64,000 nucleotides of DNA from JAWKWA01 sp041397765 (GTDB lineage Bacteria > Pseudomonadota > Alphaproteobacteria > Rhizobiales > Hyphomicrobiaceae). The notes below the pieces were generated by a model. It was not told the origin of the DNA and did not search any database. It saw nothing but the letters and a program-made list of their open reading frames with translations. The stretch spans positions 62,001 through 126,000 of the forward strand of contig JAWKWA010000008.1 of NCBI GenBank assembly GCA_041397765.1, in the 5' to 3' direction. Made by a program: the position numbers and the translations under genes. Positions 27,650 to 35,614 of this stretch are shown here, piece after piece (the stretch's first letter is position 1; the number at the start of each line of letters is the position of its first letter).

Positions 27650-27705
27650 GCCCGCTCGGGGCCGCGCCGAGGGAACCCGCACGTCCCGCTCTCGCCTGAA
27701 TTGCT

Positions 27706-28536
27706 TCAGGCACCCGGCAGGCTCGGCGGCGAATGCGCCTTCAGGCCGTGCTTCATCAGCATGGCCCAGCCCTCCTCCGCTTCCTCGACGATGTCGAACA
27801 GCGCCAGATCGTCGGCGGCGATCGTGCCCTCGGCGATGAGCGCGCGGAAATTGACCGCCTTCGTCCAGAAGGCGCGTCCGAACAGCAGGACCGGCATCGG
27901 CGGGGCCTTGCGCGTCTGCAGGAGCGTCAGGATCTCGAACAGCTCGTCGAACGTGCCGAACCCGCCCGGAAACACCGCCAGCGCATTCGCCCGCATCGCG
28001 AGATGCATCTTGCGCATCGCGAAGTAATGGAACCGGAAGGTCAGGTCCGGGGTCGAATAGGCATTCGGCTCCTGCTCGTGCGGCAGGGTGATGTTGAAGC
28101 CGATGGTCGGCGCCCCGGCATCGCGCGCACCCCGGTTGGCTGCCTCCATGATGCCCGGGCCACCGCCCGTGGCGATGACATTGTCGCGTAGCCGGTGCTC
28201 GGCATTGAGCGCCCCGCCGCGCTCCGAGACGATCCGCGCGAAGCGTCGCGCCTCCTCGTACCATCGGGCCTGCTTCGCCTGGCACTGGGCGAGGCGTTTC
28301 TCCTCGCCGGTGCTCGCCTGCTTGAGCCGTTGCCGCGCCAGCTCGGGGTCTAGGATGCGGGCGCTGCCGAACACGACGACCGTCGAGCGGATGCCCCAGT
28401 CGCGCAGCAGCAGCTCTGCCTTGGCATATTCCATGGCAAAGCGCAGGGCGCGCAACTCGTCGCGCTTCAGGAACTCGGTATCCTCGACGGCGAGAGAGTA
28501 GCTCCTCGAGCGCATCTGGGCGTCGTTGTCTGACAT
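27706..28536 (-). CDS. LOG-family / TIGR00730-type Rossmann-fold protein
   Basis: 276 residues. The two diagnostic motifs are present: GGGPGIMEAANRGA and PGGFGTFDELFE, with R and E residues used for nucleotide phosphoribohydrolysis in LOG enzymes. The fold was long mislabelled lysine decarboxylase. Members cleave nucleoside 5'-monophosphates, including cytokinin ribotides, to free base and ribose 5-phosphate. The N-terminal 60 residues (FLKRDELRALRFAMEYAKAEL) are an extension found in the longer bacterial subgroup. AGGAG lies upstream of the ATG. It is convergent with the upstream hypothetical gene and divergent from pgsA. Confidence 0.88.
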   Translation of the reverse strand: MSDNDAQMRSRSYSLAVEDTEFLKRDELRALRFAMEYAKAELLLRDWGIRSTVVVFGSARILDPELARQRLKQASTGEEKRLAQCQAKQARWYEEARRFARIVSERGGALNAEHRLRDNVIATGGGPGIMEAANRGARDAGAPTIGFNITLPHEQEPNAYSTPDLTFRFHYFAMRKMHLAMRANALAVFPGGFGTFDELFEILTLLQTRKAPPMPVLLFGRAFWTKAVNFRALIAEGTIAADDLALFDIVEEAEEGWAMLMKHGLKAHSPPSLPGA

Positions 28537-28737
28537 CGAGCCGGTCTCCTAGGGGTCGGTTCGGCCATGCCGAGAACGCAAAGCCGGGCGGGCAGGCCGA
28601 CGGACGACGCCCATCGCACGATTCGAGGGCGGGCGGGACGCATGCGAGGCTCACCGGGCTTGCGGCGCCATCGCGCCATCGCGTCATCGCACTCGCGCCG
28701 CCACCGGGCCACATCACCGCGTCTGGAGGCGAGCTTC

Positions 28738-29460
28738 ATGGCCTGGACCTGCCGCGCCTTCGTCCCTTCGACCTCAATCGCATTGACGGCACCCCTGCCG
28801 AAAGGCCAAAACCCCCAGATGGAACAGGTCGCCCTAGCGCCCACAGCGGTCAATCTGCCCAATCTGATCACCTATGGTCGGATCGCGGCGGTGCCGGCTG
28901 TCGTCGCCTGCCTTTTCTTCCTCGAGGGCGATCTCGCCTGGTGGTCGGCGCTCGTCATTTTCATTCTCGCTGCCGTCAGCGATTATTTCGACGGCTTCCT
29001 CGCACGCTATTGGAATCAGCAATCGGCGCTCGGCCGCATGCTCGATCCGATCGCCGACAAGCTGCTCGTCGGCGCCGTGCTGCTGGTCTTGGTCGACGAG
29101 GGCATCATCGCCGGCTGGTCGCTCTGGGCGGCCGTCATCATTCTTTCGCGGGAGATCCTGGTCTCGGGTCTGCGCGAGTTCCTCGCCGAGTTGTCCGTCA
29201 CCGTGCACGTCACGCGCCTCGCCAAATGGAAGACGGCGATGCAGCTCATTGCCCTTGGCGCCCTGCTGGCGGCCCCGATCGGCGAGAGCGTGGTGTCGGG
29301 CCCCTGGATGATCGGCATCGTGCTGCTCTGGATCTCGGCGGCGCTGACCGCCTACACCGGCTATGCCTACCTGAAGGCGAGCCTGCATCACGCCATGCCG
29401 GCGGCCGCCGGCCGCGGCGAGGCCAAAATCGCGCCGCGTGGCGAGGAGGCCGTAGAGTGA
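28738..29460 (+). CDS. pgsA: CDP-diacylglycerol-glycerol-3-phosphate 3-phosphatidyltransferase
   Basis: Makes phosphatidylglycerophosphate from CDP-diacylglycerol and glycerol 3-phosphate at the inner membrane, the first committed step to phosphatidylglycerol. The CDP-alcohol phosphotransferase motif is complete: DYFDGFLAR, then GRMLDPIADK, with all conserved Asp residues. NLPNLITYGR and four or five further helices match the family. The ATG at 28738 has an ideal GGAGG eight bases upstream and gives 240 residues. The ATG at 28819 gives the more usual 213 residues but has a poor ribosome site. The stop overlaps the moaD start as GTGA. Confidence 0.9.
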   Translation: MAWTCRAFVPSTSIALTAPLPKGQNPQMEQVALAPTAVNLPNLITYGRIAAVPAVVACLFFLEGDLAWWSALVIFILAAVSDYFDGFLARYWNQQSALGRMLDPIADKLLVGAVLLVLVDEGIIAGWSLWAAVIILSREILVSGLREFLAELSVTVHVTRLAKWKTAMQLIALGALLAAPIGESVVSGPWMIGIVLLWISAALTAYTGYAYLKASLHHAMPAAAGRGEAKIAPRGEEAVE

Positions 29461-29714
29461 CGGTGACGATCCGCTATTTCGCCTGGGTGCGCGAGCGCAC
29501 AGGCCGCGCCGAGGAGACGGTCGACCTGCCTGCCGAGGTGAGGACGGTCAGCGATCTCGTCGGCTGGCTCCGCGCCCGCGGTCCGGGATACGAGGCCGCC
29601 TTCGCCGCCGGCCGGGTCGTGCGGGTTGCCATCGACAGGAGCCACGTCAAGGGCGATCCGCCGATTTCAGGCGCCCGCGAGATCGCCTTCTTCCCGCCGG
29701 TCACCGGAGGGTGA
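29457..29714 (+). CDS. moaD: Molybdopterin synthase small subunit (sulfur carrier)
   Basis: 85 residues with a ubiquitin-like fold and the essential C-terminal Gly-Gly (PPVTGG), which is thiocarboxylated and donates sulfur to precursor Z in molybdenum cofactor synthesis. Family landmarks include IRYFAWVRERTGR, VSDLVGWLRARG and REIAFFPPVTGG. The start is the GTG at 29457, overlapping the pgsA stop. moaE follows four bases after its stop, so the two synthase subunits are made together. Molybdenum cofactor would be needed by the xanthine-dehydrogenase-type subunit encoded at 42993-45251. Confidence 0.93.
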   Translation: MTVTIRYFAWVRERTGRAEETVDLPAEVRTVSDLVGWLRARGPGYEAAFAAGRVVRVAIDRSHVKGDPPISGAREIAFFPPVTGG

Positions 29715-29718
29715 GGCC

Positions 29719-30228
29719 ATGACCGTCCGGGTCGAGGAGGCCGCCTTCGAGATCGGTCACGAGCTGTCGCGCCTGAAGGCGGCCGCTGCCGCGCGCGGGC
29801 TTGGCGAGATCGGCGCCTTCGTCACCTTCACCGGCACGGTTCGCGGCGATGACGGCACCTCGGATGGCCGCGCACCGATTGTCGCCATGACGCTCGAGCA
29901 CTATCCGGGCATGACCGAGGCCGAGCTGGCCCGTGTCGAGGCGGCGGCCTGTGCCCGCTGGCCGCTTTCGGCGAGCCTCGTCGTCCATCGCCACGGCCGC
30001 CTGCTCCCCGGCGACGACATCGTGCTGGTGATCACCGCATCGCGGCATCGCGACGCGGCCTTCGATGCCGCCCGCTTCCTGATGGATTTTCTGAAGACGT
30101 CCGCGCCATTCTGGAAGCGGATCGAGCGTGCGGATGGCACCAGCGAATGGGTGGAGGCCAAGGCGGCCGACGATCTCGCCCTGGCGCGCTGGACCGCCGC
30201 TGGCAAGGAGGACGGCAGCCCCGGTTGA
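29719..30228 (+). CDS. moaE: Molybdopterin synthase catalytic subunit
   Basis: 169 residues. The large subunit of molybdopterin synthase binds precursor Z and accepts two sulfurs from MoaD. Typical elements are GAFVTFTGTVRG, LEHYPGMTEAELARVEAAA, VVHRHGRLLPGDDIVLVITAS, and a C-terminal KTSAPFWKRIERADG that carries the catalytic Lys. GGAGGG lies before the ATG at 29719. It shares a transcript with pgsA and moaD. The last 20 residues are variable. Confidence 0.95.
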   Translation: MTVRVEEAAFEIGHELSRLKAAAAARGLGEIGAFVTFTGTVRGDDGTSDGRAPIVAMTLEHYPGMTEAELARVEAAACARWPLSASLVVHRHGRLLPGDDIVLVITASRHRDAAFDAARFLMDFLKTSAPFWKRIERADGTSEWVEAKAADDLALARWTAAGKEDGSPG

Positions 30229-30247
30229 GGCCGCCGCCGGCACGACG

Positions 30248-31036
30248 ATGGTGCACGTCTTCTTCGAGAGGAGTTGGGTCCGCTTTGAGGCGGACGAGAC
30301 CCTCGCGCGCTGGGTGGCGGCGGCGCTGCCCGCGGCGCGCGCGGCCGTTCTCGACCCGCTTAATGCCCGCTGGTTGCGCTGCGGCGGCACCTGGTTCGCC
30401 GGCGTCAACGTGCTCGGCAACGACGCGACCGGTGCCGTCGCTGGCGGTCCCCCTTTGCAGGGCGCAGCCGTCGACTTCATCGCCGGCGAGCTTGGCCTTT
30501 CCGGCATCTCCTGGGACAGCGGCCAGGTCTCGGTCTGCTATCCGGGCTATCCTCGACCCTCGGCCGAGGAGACGCCGGCAGCATTCCGTTACCGTCTCGA
30601 GAACGACGCCGCCCACATCGACGGCATCGCCCGCGACGGGCCCGAGCGCCGTCGCTTCGTGCGTGAGCATCACGGCTTCATTCTCGGGTTGCCGCTGAGC
30701 ACGGTGTCGGCCGGCGCCTCCCCGCTCGTCGTCTGGGAGGGCTCGCACGAGATCGTGCGCGCGGAGCTTCGCGACCGCCTCGCCGGCATCGAGCTGGCCG
30801 CATGGCGCGACATCGACATCACCGACACCTATGCAGCGTTGCGCCGGCGCGTGCGAGCCGAATGCCGCCGCGTCCTCGTCCCGGCCATTCCCGGCGAGGC
30901 CTATGTGCTGCATCGGCTGGCGATGCATGGCGTCTCGCCATGGCAGGAAGACGCGACCGCCGGCCCTGACGGCCGCATGATCGCCTATTTCCGGCCTGAG
31001 CTGCCCGGCCCGGCCGATTGGCTGGATAGGCCATGA
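30248..31036 (+). CDS. Probable 2-oxoglutarate/Fe(II)-dependent oxygenase
   Basis: 262 residues, not assigned to a named family. The pattern AAHIDGI (HxD) about residue 120, EHHGFILGLPLST, VVWEGSHEIV, a later HRLAMHGVSPW and an Arg in GRMIAYFRPEL match the order of iron ligands and the co-substrate Arg in phytanoyl-CoA-dioxygenase-like enzymes. That suggests a cytoplasmic hydroxylase of an unknown small molecule. No signal peptide or membrane helix is visible. It begins 19 bp after moaE and may be on the same transcript, although MoaE does not need it. The call rests on motif spacing only. Confidence 0.6.
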   Translation: MVHVFFERSWVRFEADETLARWVAAALPAARAAVLDPLNARWLRCGGTWFAGVNVLGNDATGAVAGGPPLQGAAVDFIAGELGLSGISWDSGQVSVCYPGYPRPSAEETPAAFRYRLENDAAHIDGIARDGPERRRFVREHHGFILGLPLSTVSAGASPLVVWEGSHEIVRAELRDRLAGIELAAWRDIDITDTYAALRRRVRAECRRVLVPAIPGEAYVLHRLAMHGVSPWQEDATAGPDGRMIAYFRPELPGPADWLDRP

Positions 31037-31143
31037 CAGAGCACCGCGGGCGGGCCGTGCCGCATCGTCGAAAAATGATACGGCCGCCCGATGGGAGCGA
31101 CCGTAGCACCGAGTGGTAGTGGAGTTTCGGAAGGGCATTGAGG

Positions 31144-31177
31144 GGCTGTCCGCCGGGCCGCATCCCGGCGGACAGCC
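31144..31177. terminator. Strong hairpin between convergent genes
   Basis: GGCTGTCCGCCGGG and CCCGGCGGACAGCC form a perfect 14-bp stem with a 6-base loop. It lies between the ends of the oxygenase gene and the LysR gene and could stop transcription in both directions. No T-run adjoins it on the plus strand. Confidence 0.6.
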
Positions 31178-31274
31178 ATGACCGTTTGGGCGATTCGGGG
31201 CGAGGTCGAGAGGAGGCGTCCGTGTCGTCCAGCGGCAAGGACAAAACTAGCTTCCGACGCTTAAAATTTGGTAA

Positions 31275-31297
31275 ATCTTCTATGTTCCGTAGAAGAT
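31275..31297 (-). terminator. A/T-rich hairpin past the LysR gene
   Basis: ATCTTCTA and TAGAAGAT form an 8-bp stem with a 7-base loop 30 bases beyond the LysR stop. On the reverse strand the stem is followed by TTACCAAATTTT. The surrounding 31244-31320 is much more A/T-rich than the rest of the window. Confidence 0.5.
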
Positions 31298-31326
31298 CAT
31301 TGTACGCAACGGCAGTCAGTATCCCA

Positions 31327-32244
31327 TCATACAGCACGCGGACGAATGGCCTCGTCGCCGGTGCCGAGCGATCCGGCGAGCTGCGCGCTGAAGGCCTCGC
31401 CCGCCTCCGACAGCGGCCGGGACCGCTTGTTGGCGACGACGAGCGCCCGTCTGAGGCTGGGCGCGACGATCCGCACGGTTCTGAGCCGCCGGCCGCTCGG
31501 CGCCCGCGCCAGCGCGATCGCTGGCAGGATCGAGGCCCATCCCCCCGCCTCGAGTATCGACAGCACCGTCGCCAGCGAATCCACCTCGAGCTGAGGCGCC
31601 ACCCGCAGCCCCGCGCGTGCCAGCTCGTCCTCGATGAAGCCGCGTAGCATGTTCCGCTCGGTCGGCAGCACGAGCGGCAGGTCGGTGAGCGCCGCCGCCT
31701 CGATGCTCTCGCCCGCGACGCTGTCGGCACCCGCTCCGAGCACGAGCACCAGCTCCTCTTCCAGGATCGTGCGAAAGCTGAGCCGCTCGTCGGGTTCGGG
31801 CGCTGTCATCACCGCGATGTCGATCTCGCCGCTGCCCAGCCACTCGACCAAGTGACCGCTATAGCCCTCGTGCACCTTCAGCCGGACATGAGGGTGCCGG
31901 GCGTGGAAGGCGACGAGGATCTCGCCGAGCCGGCTGAGCGCCAGTGACGGCGGCACCCCGATCTTCAACTCGCCCGTCAGATGCCCCCTCGCCCCGCCGA
32001 GGAACTGCTCCACCCTGTCGACATCGTTCGCCACCCGGCAGCACAGCTCGTAGAGCTCGCTCGCGAAAGGCGTCGGCTGCAGGCCCTGCGGCGTCCGCGT
32101 GAACAGGGTGACGCCGTGCTCGTCCTCGAGCCGGCGGATCTGCATGGAGACGGCCGGCTGGACCACGTTGAGCCGCTGCGCGGCCCGCGTGATGCTGCCC
32201 GCCTCGAAGAGCGCCAGAAAATAGCGGATCTGTCTGAGGTCCAT
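31327..32244 (-). CDS. LysR-family transcriptional regulator of the adjacent catabolic operon
   Basis: 305 residues, standard for LysR-type regulators. The N-terminal winged helix-turn-helix is clear (MDLRQIRYFLALFEAGSIT; AAQRLNVVQPAVSMQIRRLE), and the two-lobed effector domain follows (GELKIGVPPSLALSRLGEIL; WASILPAIALARAP). The ATG at 32244 starts exactly at the family N-terminus. It is divergent from the ten-gene operon starting at 32452, the classical LysR arrangement, so it probably activates that operon in response to a pathway intermediate. The 207-bp gap contains TATCAGCAGATA at 32323-32334, a partial dyad that could be its site. Confidence 0.92.
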   Translation of the reverse strand: MDLRQIRYFLALFEAGSITRAAQRLNVVQPAVSMQIRRLEDEHGVTLFTRTPQGLQPTPFASELYELCCRVANDVDRVEQFLGGARGHLTGELKIGVPPSLALSRLGEILVAFHARHPHVRLKVHEGYSGHLVEWLGSGEIDIAVMTAPEPDERLSFRTILEEELVLVLGAGADSVAGESIEAAALTDLPLVLPTERNMLRGFIEDELARAGLRVAPQLEVDSLATVLSILEAGGWASILPAIALARAPSGRRLRTVRIVAPSLRRALVVANKRSRPLSEAGEAFSAQLAGSLGTGDEAIRPRAV

Positions 32245-32322
32245 CTGCCGCCGGCCGCATCGTTCGCGGATGAGCTCCGGGCTCCCCGTCCAAGCCCCGC
32301 CATATCGCCCGGTGATGCCCGG

Positions 32323-32334
32323 TATCAGCAGATA
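32323..32334. promoter_or_regulatory. Candidate LysR operator
   Basis: TATCAGCAGATA has dyad arms TATC and GATA, and a T to A spacing close to the T-N11-A core of LysR sites. It lies in the divergent region, 79 bp upstream of the LysR start and 118 bp before the operon start. The assignment is by position and pattern only. Confidence 0.3.
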
Positions 32335-32451
32335 TGAATAGCTCCGCCCGTCGTGGCCATGGAATAGTCGGTCGCGCAAGTCCGCATTGTCGGCGCCGCG
32401 GAGGGGCGGGCCGACGACCATGGATCGCTTCGCCAGGGAGACGTCGGGCTG

Positions 32452-32841
32452 ATGCCGCCTCACCGCATCGTCATCGCCAAGATCGGTCTCGACGGCCACG
32501 ATGTCGGCGCCCGGGTCATCGCCCGCGGGCTCGTCGATGCCGGCTACGAGGTGATCTACACCGGCATCCGCCGCCGACCCGAGGATGTCGCCGTGGCGGC
32601 CGTCGAGGAAGGCGCCATGCTGGTCGGTGTCAGCATCCTCTCCGGCGCGCATATGACGCTGTTGCCGCGGTTGCGCCAGCTCATGGATGAAGCGGGCGGC
32701 GAGGACATCCGCCTCATCGCCGGCGGCGTCATTCCCCAGGAGGACATCGCCGAGCTGGCGCGCGCCGGCGTCGATCGCGTGTTCCTGTCGGGAACGCCCG
32801 TCTCCGACATCGTCGCCTATGTCCGGGGCATCGAGCCATGA
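32452..32841 (+). CDS. Cobalamin-binding subunit of an acyl-CoA mutase
   Basis: 129 residues, a free-standing B12-binding domain like the small subunits of 2-hydroxyisobutyryl-CoA and isobutyryl-CoA mutases. The motif AKIGLDGHDVGA supplies the Asp-x-His-x-x-Gly of base-off cobalamin binding, with His as lower ligand and the conserved Lys before it. GVSILSGAH and AGGVIPQED complete the Rossmann-like fold. It is the first gene of the operon and overlaps the ligase gene by four bases (ATGA). Its partner is the large subunit at 35611-37359, separated from it by the ligase and thiolase genes. Confidence 0.93.
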   Translation: MPPHRIVIAKIGLDGHDVGARVIARGLVDAGYEVIYTGIRRRPEDVAVAAVEEGAMLVGVSILSGAHMTLLPRLRQLMDEAGGEDIRLIAGGVIPQEDIAELARAGVDRVFLSGTPVSDIVAYVRGIEP

Positions 32842-34403
32842 GCCAGGATGCGACGAGGACCCTCGCGCGCGGCTACGCCGATTCGCCGATGCGGGCGGCC
32901 GCCCGCCGCTTCGCCGACCGTCTGGCGCTCGCCGATGCCGGCCGGACCTGGACCTTCGCCGCCTTCGACATTCTCGTCGACCGGCTGGCCGGTGGCCTCG
33001 CCGCCCGCCTGGCCGAGGGCGAGCGGGTGGCCCTCTACATGCGCAACTCGCCGGAATACCTGCTTCTCTCGACCGCCATCGAGCGGGCCGGCCTCGTCCG
33101 TGTGCCCCTCAATGTCCGCTACACCGCGCTCGAGGTCCGCAACCTGATCGCCGACTGCGGCGCCGCCGCCGTCTGCCATGATTTGCGCACCCTGCCGGCC
33201 CTTGGCGAGGCGCTGGCCGGGATTGCCTCCGCCCCCTGGCATTTCAGCGTCGACAGCGAGGACGCGTGCGGCGGTCCCACCTATGGCGAGCTCGCCGCCG
33301 CCGCGCCCATCGACGTCGACCGCTCATCTGCCGATCTCTCCGCCCTCTCCTCCATCAACTACACCTCCGGCACCTCCGGCCGGCCCAAGGGCGTCATGCT
33401 GACCCGCGCCAACTGGCGTGCCGTCACCCGCAACATGATGCTCGACCGGCGCATCTCGGGCGACGACCGGCTCGGCCATATCGGACCGCTGACGCATGCC
33501 TCCGGCACCTATTTCCAGCCCTTCTTCCTGCGCGGCGCCGCTTCCGTCGTCGTGACCGAGGGCACGGTCGAGGCACTCCTCGGCGCCATCGACCGCTTCG
33601 GCATCACCGGCTTCACCTGCGTGCCCTCGCTGCTCACCCGCGTCGTCAATCATCCCGCCATCGACAGCCACGATCTCTCGAGCCTCGCCTGGATCGGCTA
33701 CGGCGCCGAGCCCATTCCGCGCAACACGCTGGAGCGATCGCTGGCCCGCTTCGGCCCGGTGCTGACGCAGAACTACGGGCTGACCGAGGCGATGATGACC
33801 TGCGCCTTCCTGCCGCCCGCCGATCATTTCACCGGCGATGGCGAGTTGCGCACCGGCTCGATCGGCCGCGCCTACTCCTTCGTCGACATCGTGCTGCGCG
33901 ACGGCGAGGGACGGCCGGTTCCCGTCGGCGAGATCGGCGAAATCACCATCCGCGCCGAGCATGTCATGGCCGGCTACTGGCGCATGCCCGAGGAAACGGC
34001 AAAGGTGCTGCGCGAAGGCTGGCTGTGGTCGGGCGATCTGGCGCGCATGGATGCCGAGGGCTTCATCACGCTCGCCGGCCGCTCCAAGGACATGATCATC
34101 TCCGGCGGATTCAACATCTACCCCCAGGAGGTCGAAGCCTGCCTGACCGGCTGTCCGGGTGTGCGCGAGGCGGCCGTCGTCGGCATCCCCGACGAGGCCT
34201 TCGGCGAGCTGTGCGTCGCCTTCCTTGTCGCCGACGGCGCCGATGCCCCCGATCCGGAGGTCCTGGTCGCCTGGGCGAAGCCGCGCCTCGGCATCAAGAC
34301 GCCGCGGCACTGGCGTTTCGTCGCCGATCTGCCGAAGAACTCCAACGGCAAGCTCGACAAGCCGGCGATCCGCCGCATGAGCGCGGAGATCGACTGGCGA
34401 TGA
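32838..34403 (+). CDS. AMP-forming acyl-CoA synthetase
   Basis: 521 residues. Activates a carboxylic acid to its CoA thioester through an acyl-adenylate. The P-loop-like YTSGTSGRPKGVM starts at residue 175, YGLTEAMM is the adenylate motif, and GDLARMDAEGFITLAGRSKD, IISGGFNIYPQEVE and a C-terminal PKNSNGKLDKP with the catalytic Lys complete the set. Substrate choice cannot be read directly, but its place next to mutase subunits resembles the ligase of 2-hydroxyisobutyrate pathways. Start and stop both overlap neighbouring genes by four bases, so translation is coupled. Confidence 0.93.
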   Translation: MSQDATRTLARGYADSPMRAAARRFADRLALADAGRTWTFAAFDILVDRLAGGLAARLAEGERVALYMRNSPEYLLLSTAIERAGLVRVPLNVRYTALEVRNLIADCGAAAVCHDLRTLPALGEALAGIASAPWHFSVDSEDACGGPTYGELAAAAPIDVDRSSADLSALSSINYTSGTSGRPKGVMLTRANWRAVTRNMMLDRRISGDDRLGHIGPLTHASGTYFQPFFLRGAASVVVTEGTVEALLGAIDRFGITGFTCVPSLLTRVVNHPAIDSHDLSSLAWIGYGAEPIPRNTLERSLARFGPVLTQNYGLTEAMMTCAFLPPADHFTGDGELRTGSIGRAYSFVDIVLRDGEGRPVPVGEIGEITIRAEHVMAGYWRMPEETAKVLREGWLWSGDLARMDAEGFITLAGRSKDMIISGGFNIYPQEVEACLTGCPGVREAAVVGIPDEAFGELCVAFLVADGADAPDPEVLVAWAKPRLGIKTPRHWRFVADLPKNSNGKLDKPAIRRMSAEIDWR

Positions 34404-35614
34404 GCGGCACGTCGCAGACGAGGGCACGATCGGCCGATCCGCGCGACTGCGTGGTCGTCGCCTTTGCGCGCACGCCGTTCGGGCGCTTCGGCGGTGCGCT
34501 CTCGGCGCTCGATGTCGCGGCGCTCGGCCGCCTCGCCATCGACGAGGCCGTGGCGCGCGCCCGCATCGACGCCGAGGCCGTCGAGGCGCTCTATGCCGGC
34601 GTCGCGATGATCGGCGGCGCCATGCTGACGCCGGCTCGCCGCATGGTTCTCGCCTCCTCGCTGCCCGAACGGACGCCCTCCCTCGCCGTCGATCGCGCCT
34701 GCTGCTCGGGGTTGACGGCACTCGCCCTCGCCCGTCGGCAGATCCTCGCCGGCGAGGCCGATCTCGTCATCGCCGGCGGTGTGGAGGCCTTGAGCGCGAC
34801 GCCGCGCCTCCTGCCGCGCGAGATGCGGATGCGCCCCGGCCCGGTCGCGGCCGACGATCCGCTGACCCTCCGCGCACCGTTCCTCGACAAGGCCATCGCC
34901 GCCTATACGGGCGAGGAGGCGCTACGCAATGGCGTCACCCGCCGGATGCAGGACGAGTGGGCGCTCGAAAGCCATGGTCGCTACTTCGAAGGCGAGGCCG
35001 CCGGCCATTTCGCCGCCGAGCGCTTTGCCGTCGACATGCCGCAGGCTCGGCTCGCCACCGACGAGCAGCCCCGCCGCGACACCTCGCTCGAAAAGCTCGC
35101 CGCACTTGCGACCATCTATGGCGGACCGACCGTCACCGCCGGCAATGCACCGGGCCTCAGCGACGGTGCCGCCTTTCTCGTGCTCGCATCGCGGGCATTC
35201 GCCACCGCTCACGGGCTTGCCATTCGCGCCACTCTCCGCGCTCATGCCGAGGTGGCGGGCGGCCCGACCTCGGGCACATCGACGCCGGCAGAGGCCATCC
35301 GTGCCGTCATCGCGCGCGCTGGTCTCGGCATCGCCGACATGCGCCTTGTCGAGATCAACGAGGCCTTCGCCGCGACGCCCCTCGTCAGCACCCTGCGGCT
35401 CGCCGACGGCGATCCGGGCGAGGCCCGCTCGCTGCGCGCGCGCACCAACCTCCACGGCGGCGCCGTCGCCATCGGCCATCCGCTCGGCGCCAGCGGTGCG
35501 CGCCTCGTCATGACCCTCGCGGCATCGCTGGAGCGCCTCGGCGGCGGCGCGGGCGTGGCGGCCATTTGCGGCGGCTTCGGCCAGGGCGACGCCATGATCG
35601 TCGAGGTGGCATGA
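34400..35614 (+). CDS. Thiolase-family acyltransferase
   Basis: 404 residues. Thiolases cleave 3-ketoacyl-CoA with CoA or run the reverse condensation. The nucleophile is C101 in DRACCSGL. The C-terminal catalytic elements are present: NEAFAAT, GGAVAIGHPLGASGAR with the His, and ICGGFGQGDA with the second Cys. The loop RPRRLPREMRMRPGP-like region and the segment MLTPARRMVL differ from housekeeping acetoacetyl-CoA thiolase, which may reflect another chain length. In this operon it would perform the terminal cleavage after mutation and oxidation. The ATG overlaps the ligase stop. Confidence 0.92.
   Translation: MSGTSQTRARSADPRDCVVVAFARTPFGRFGGALSALDVAALGRLAIDEAVARARIDAEAVEALYAGVAMIGGAMLTPARRMVLASSLPERTPSLAVDRACCSGLTALALARRQILAGEADLVIAGGVEALSATPRLLPREMRMRPGPVAADDPLTLRAPFLDKAIAAYTGEEALRNGVTRRMQDEWALESHGRYFEGEAAGHFAAERFAVDMPQARLATDEQPRRDTSLEKLAALATIYGGPTVTAGNAPGLSDGAAFLVLASRAFATAHGLAIRATLRAHAEVAGGPTSGTSTPAEAIRAVIARAGLGIADMRLVEINEAFAATPLVSTLRLADGDPGEARSLRARTNLHGGAVAIGHPLGASGARLVMTLAASLERLGGGAGVAAICGGFGQGDAMIVEVA

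Noticed and set aside
32245..32451. Cobalamin riboswitch before the B12 mutase operon
   Set aside because: The 207-bp gap is shared with a divergent LysR gene, and I could not find a B12-box-like conserved core or the expected length of structured leader.
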